Of a stretch of DNA of 8,110 nucleotides, positions 5,450 through 8,110 are shown in pieces (the stretch's first letter is position 1; each line of letters starts with the position of its first letter). A program made the translations under genes and the position numbers. The notes below the pieces were generated by a model. It was not told where the DNA came from and made no database searches. It was given only the letters and a program-made list of their open reading frames with translations. This DNA comes from an uncultured Synergistales bacterium (lineage in GTDB: Bacteria > Synergistota > Synergistia > Synergistales > Aminobacteriaceae): positions 497 through 8,606 of the forward strand of contig CAJOEQ010000068.1 of NCBI GenBank assembly GCA_905233515.1, read 5' to 3'.

Positions 5450-6337
5450 GTGAGCGACAATAACGCAAATAAAGAAATCATCAAGACTAGAATATTAAGC
5501 AAGCTGGCTGATATAAAGTCATTTCCTCAATTTGTGCTGGAGACAATGAAAAAATTAAATGACCCCTCAAGCAGTGCCGCCGATGTCGCAAAAAGTTTAT
5601 CGCGTGATGAGGGGCTTGTTTTGCGTGTCCTGAAATTAGCAAATTCTGCCGCATATGGAATGACCCGGAAAATTTCAAGTATCAGCGAGGCAATTTCTTT
5701 ATTAGGCTATAAAAGTATTAGCAATATGATTTTAGCTGCTGAAGTATATTCTTCAATGGATAAAGGCTTATCGGGTTATGCTTTAGACAGGGGCGAACTT
5801 TGGCGGCATTCTTTAATGGTAGCTTATGCAAGCCGTCATTTAGCTCAAGTTACTAAAAAAGTTAACACAGAAGACGCTTACGTCGGCGGCCTGTTACATG
5901 ATATAGGCAAAGTTATATTAAATGATTATGTCAGATTTGGCTACGGAATAATCGTAAAAATGGTAGAAGAAAAGCATATTCCATTTACTGAGGCAGAATC
6001 GAGCGTGTTAGGTTTTGATCATGCTATGATTGGCTCTGTATTAGTCGAACGCTGGGAGATGCCGGAGGCTTATAGATTTGCCGTTGAATATCATCACAAG
6101 CCTAATGATTTGCCCGAAGATAAAGCACAGTATCAGCCTTTATTAGATGTCGTATCAGTAGCAAATGCCGTGTGCTTAATGCTTGGTATAGGTCTCGGAG
6201 CTGACGGCCTGCAGTCTTATATGTTCCCTGAGCCTTTAGAACGTCTTGGCATAAATAATTTTGATAGTCTACTCGCTGAAATGGTCGATTATGTCGGAAA
6301 TGTTGCTAACGATATGGGAGATATGGCCGGACTATGA
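5450..6337 (+). CDS. HDOD-domain signal transduction protein
   Basis: A 295-residue cytoplasmic protein consisting mostly of an HDOD domain. This HD-related domain is found in bacterial signalling and stress proteins, usually without demonstrated catalysis. The typical start KSFPQFVLETMKKLNDP (23-39) is followed by LSRDEGLVLRVLKLANSAAYG (50-70) and ISSISEAISLLGYKSI (75-90). Unlike many degenerate members it keeps HD-type residues: H120, H150-D151 in LLHDIGK, D190-H191 and H215-H216 in EYHHKP. There is no GYP motif, receiver or output domain, so a classical HD-GYP c-di-GMP phosphodiesterase is not indicated. I choose the GTG at 5450, preceded by AAAAAGGGGG. The open frame extends upstream, but only inside the preceding gene, and that part looks non-homologous. 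The last four bases (ATGA) overlap the start of cmk, implying coupled translation. Confidence 0.88.
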   Translation: MSDNNANKEIIKTRILSKLADIKSFPQFVLETMKKLNDPSSSAADVAKSLSRDEGLVLRVLKLANSAAYGMTRKISSISEAISLLGYKSISNMILAAEVYSSMDKGLSGYALDRGELWRHSLMVAYASRHLAQVTKKVNTEDAYVGGLLHDIGKVILNDYVRFGYGIIVKMVEEKHIPFTEAESSVLGFDHAMIGSVLVERWEMPEAYRFAVEYHHKPNDLPEDKAQYQPLLDVVSVANAVCLMLGIGLGADGLQSYMFPEPLERLGINNFDSLLAEMVDYVGNVANDMGDMAGL

Positions 6338-6975
6338 TAATTATTACGATTGACGGCCCCGCCGGAGCAGGTAAAAGCACTACAGCAAAGAAAATCGCTC
6401 AAGAATTAAATATAAATTTTCTAGATACAGGGGCATTATACCGCGCAATAGGTTTAATTCTCGCAAAATCTGAAGTCAGGCCGGAATTTCTTTACGAGGC
6501 TTTGAATGATATAAATATAAATATAAATAAATCAGGCGTTTACGTGAATGATTTTGACGTTACAAAAGAAATCAGAACGCCTGAAGTCGACGAGTTAGCA
6601 TCAAAATATTCTGCCTTGTCCGAAGTCCGTAATGCATTATTAAATATTCAGAGAGAACAGGCCAAGAAAGCAAGTTTAATAGCAGAAGGCCGGGACTTAG
6701 GGAGCGTAGTATTTCCTGACGCAGATTTTAAATTTTATTTGACAGCAAGCCCAGAATCACGAGCTCAAAGACGTTATAATGAGAGAATTCAACGCGGTGA
6801 GACTGCAAATTATGATGAGATCTTGCAAGCAATAAAATCACGTGATGAGCATGATTTACACCGAGAAATTTCGCCTTTGAAAATCCCTGACAACGCAATT
6901 TTTATAGATAATTCAAACATGAGCGAACAGGAAGTAATAAATTTTATAATTGATAAAGTAAGAGGCTCTATTTAA
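6334..6975 (+). CDS. cmk: Cytidylate kinase
   Basis: A 213-residue (d)CMP kinase that transfers phosphate from ATP to CMP or dCMP in pyrimidine nucleotide supply. The P-loop GPAGAGKST is at residues 8-16, followed by the CMP-site stretch FLDTGALYRAIG (29-40). AEGRDLGSVVFPDADFKFYLTASPESRAQRRY matches the family's GRDIGTVVFPDA region, with Leu and Ser replacing Ile and Thr. The lid and C-terminal helix with SRDEHDLHREISPLKIP are also as expected. The length is close to the usual one of about 220. The start overlaps the HDOD stop by four bases (ATGA) with no separate strong ribosome site, so it is probably coupled. A short tandem (ATAAAT)3 lies inside the gene and encodes an Ile-Asn run. plsC follows with no gap. 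Confidence 0.97.
   Translation: MIIITIDGPAGAGKSTTAKKIAQELNINFLDTGALYRAIGLILAKSEVRPEFLYEALNDINININKSGVYVNDFDVTKEIRTPEVDELASKYSALSEVRNALLNIQREQAKKASLIAEGRDLGSVVFPDADFKFYLTASPESRAQRRYNERIQRGETANYDEILQAIKSRDEHDLHREISPLKIPDNAIFIDNSNMSEQEVINFIIDKVRGSI
6511..6528 (+). repeat. Short tandem repeat (ATAAAT)x3 inside cmk
   Basis: Three exact copies of the hexamer ATAAAT encode alternating Ile-Asn in a variable part of Cmk. The unit is two codons, so gain or loss of a copy would keep the frame. It is probably just compositional. Confidence 0.6.
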
Positions 6976-7602
6976 ATGAAGCAAAACAAAATTTTTTATG
7001 CAATAGTAAAATTTACGTTTAAAATATTATTATTGATTTATAATCGTGTCAGAGTTAGATGGCTTGAGAAATTGCCCCCTGATGAAAAATTTATAGTCGC
7101 CTGCAATCACGCAAGCAATTTAGACCCCGTATTAGTCGGCTGTTTCTTCCCTAGAGAATTGCGTTATTTCGCTAAAGAAGAATTATTCACTAATAAATTA
7201 TTCGGTGCTTGTATAAGCGCGCTCGGTGCAATGCCTGTATCACGTGAAAATAATTCAAGTGCTGCCGGAGCTTTACGCGCTTTCATGAAATTATATCAGG
7301 ACGGCAATGACGTATTAATATTCCCTGAAGGAGGCCGGACTTTAGACGGAAATTTGCAGCCATTGGAGGGCGGAGTCGCTTTAGTAGCAAGTCATGAGAA
7401 AGCCCCGATTTTGCCAGTTTTTATTCACGGATCATTTAAGGCAATGCCCCCTCATAGTGCGTTAATTAAGCCGACAAAAATAAAAATCACGTTCGGTAAA
7501 ATTTTAAGATTTAGCGAAGAAGTATACAAGAGCAAAGATGGCCGCAAAATTATAATGGACTCGTTAAATAATGCCTTTAAGGAGCTTGAAAAATGTTCGT
7601 AA
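6976..7602 (+). CDS. plsC: 1-acyl-sn-glycerol-3-phosphate acyltransferase (PlsC family)
   Basis: A 208-residue membrane-associated acyltransferase that makes phosphatidic acid by acylating lysophosphatidic acid. The four family motifs are present: catalytic NHASNLDP (H45 and D50 of the HX4D motif, residues 44-51), the RELRYFAKEELF region (60-71), the substrate-binding FPEGGRTLDG (116-125, a variant of FPEGTRS), and ILPVFIHGS (145-153). An N-terminal hydrophobic stretch (about 7-21) probably anchors it to the membrane. The ATG follows the cmk TAA directly, and the last ten bases overlap yicC. The cmk-plsC pairing is common in bacteria and supports the call. Acyl-donor preference cannot be read from the sequence. 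Confidence 0.94.
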   Translation: MKQNKIFYAIVKFTFKILLLIYNRVRVRWLEKLPPDEKFIVACNHASNLDPVLVGCFFPRELRYFAKEELFTNKLFGACISALGAMPVSRENNSSAAGALRAFMKLYQDGNDVLIFPEGGRTLDGNLQPLEGGVALVASHEKAPILPVFIHGSFKAMPPHSALIKPTKIKITFGKILRFSEEVYKSKDGRKIIMDSLNNAFKELEKCS

Positions 7603-8110
7603 GCATGACAGGTTTCGGAAATAGTGAGCATAATTTTTCATGGGGGACTGTAAAATTTGAGATTTCTTCAATAAATCATAAATATCAGGATTTCAGCACA
7701 AAATTACCCCGTGAGCTTGCTTCACTTGAGAATAGAATTATAAATATTTTGCGAAATAATATAAATCGCGGAAAAGTCAGACTCAGTGCAGAAATAAATT
7801 TTTATCCCGGCTCAGAAATTGGCTTAGTGAACGAGAAGGCTTTAATAAATATTTATAATCAGGTCTGCAAAATTTCACGAGAAAATAATATAGACATTCC
7901 TAGAGATTTGACGCAATTTTTATTAATTCCCGGCGTTGTTGATAATACAGCTTGTGAAAGCTCATTAGAAGATTTTGCTTTATGGGACAATTTAGTATTA
8001 AAGGCCTGTGATTCTCTTAAAAGCATGAAAATTTCTGAGGGCGAAAAATTATTTAAGCAGGTTGAGCAGGAAATAAATAATCTCTCAGAAATCGTCAAAA
8101 GGCTTAAAGA
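7593..8110 (+). CDS. yicC: YicC family endoribonuclease, 5' part (runs off window end)
   Basis: The first 172 codons of a YicC protein; the frame is open to the window edge, so the stop lies beyond. YicC proteins have been reported as endoribonucleases linked to sRNA turnover and stationary-phase survival. The N-terminus MFVSMTGFGN matches the family signature (usually MIxSMTGFGR), followed by SSINHKYQDFSTKLPRELASLE, close to the conserved N-H-[RK]-Y-x-D region. LLIPGVVD and SEGEKLFKQVEQ match conserved segments further on. The start is supported by AAGGAG at 7579-7584, eight bases before the ATG, and it overlaps the plsC stop by ten bases in another frame. In many genomes yicC is followed by a remA/DUF370 gene and gmk, which may lie just downstream. 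Confidence 0.93.
   Translation, partial: MFVSMTGFGNSEHNFSWGTVKFEISSINHKYQDFSTKLPRELASLENRIINILRNNINRGKVRLSAEINFYPGSEIGLVNEKALINIYNQVCKISRENNIDIPRDLTQFLLIPGVVDNTACESSLEDFALWDNLVLKACDSLKSMKISEGEKLFKQVEQEINNLSEIVKRLK

Noticed and set aside
7859..8098. Minus-strand open frame antisense to yicC
   Set aside because: The + strand frame has a clear YicC signature over the same bases and this one has no recognisable features.

Overview
The window is a stretch of AT-rich bacterial chromosome with a strong preference for A/T-ending codons (TTA for leucine, ATA for isoleucine). All genes are on the + strand, packed in a tight operon-like series. The set is mostly housekeeping: methionyl- and tryptophanyl-tRNA synthetases, an rRNA pseudouridine synthase, cytidylate kinase, an acyltransferase and YicC. 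The order nif3-trpS ... rluB-HDOD-cmk-plsC-yicC, together with a TrpRS carrying a four-cysteine Fe-S motif, suggests an anaerobe. A low-GC gut member of the Synergistota is my best guess, with Thermotogota- or Firmicutes-like lineages as alternatives; this is inference from gene content and base composition, not a database result.

Layout: 1-1074 is the 3' part of metG (KMSKS loop, anticodon-binding domain, C-terminal tRNA-binding domain). 1077-2180 is a DUF2157 polytopic membrane protein. 2181-2265 is a short intergenic region with a terminator-like hairpin. 2266-2830 is a deoxynucleoside kinase gene broken by a frameshift. 2831-2958 is an intergenic region with a very G-rich core and direct repeats at its edges. 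2959-3696 encodes a Nif3-like dinuclear metal protein, 3701-4705 TrpRS, 4711-5415 an RsuA/RluB-type pseudouridine synthase, 5450-6337 an HDOD signalling protein, 6334-6975 Cmk, 6976-7602 PlsC, and 7593 to the window end the 5' part of yicC. No gene-free stretch exceeds about 130 bases. I see no tRNA, rRNA, CRISPR array or transposase.

From nif3 onward the genes are separated by 4, 5 and 34 bases, overlap by 4 bases (ATGA), abut with no gap, then overlap by 10 bases. This fits one transcript with translational coupling; a candidate internal promoter lies at the end of the pseudouridine synthase gene. The products serve translation (TrpRS, rRNA modification), nucleotide supply (Cmk, and the now-broken nucleoside kinase), phospholipid synthesis (PlsC) and RNA turnover (YicC), a common growth-related cluster.

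The most interesting part is 2560-2962. The kinase has lost a short out-of-frame segment. The kinase/nif3 junction carries an exact 15-base direct repeat (one copy over the kinase stop, the other over the nif3 start) enclosing a G-rich insert. Removing one repeat copy and the insert restores an ATGA stop/start overlap, as if a small element or duplication had separated two formerly coupled genes. I did not find a convincing new defence, mobile or biosynthetic system.
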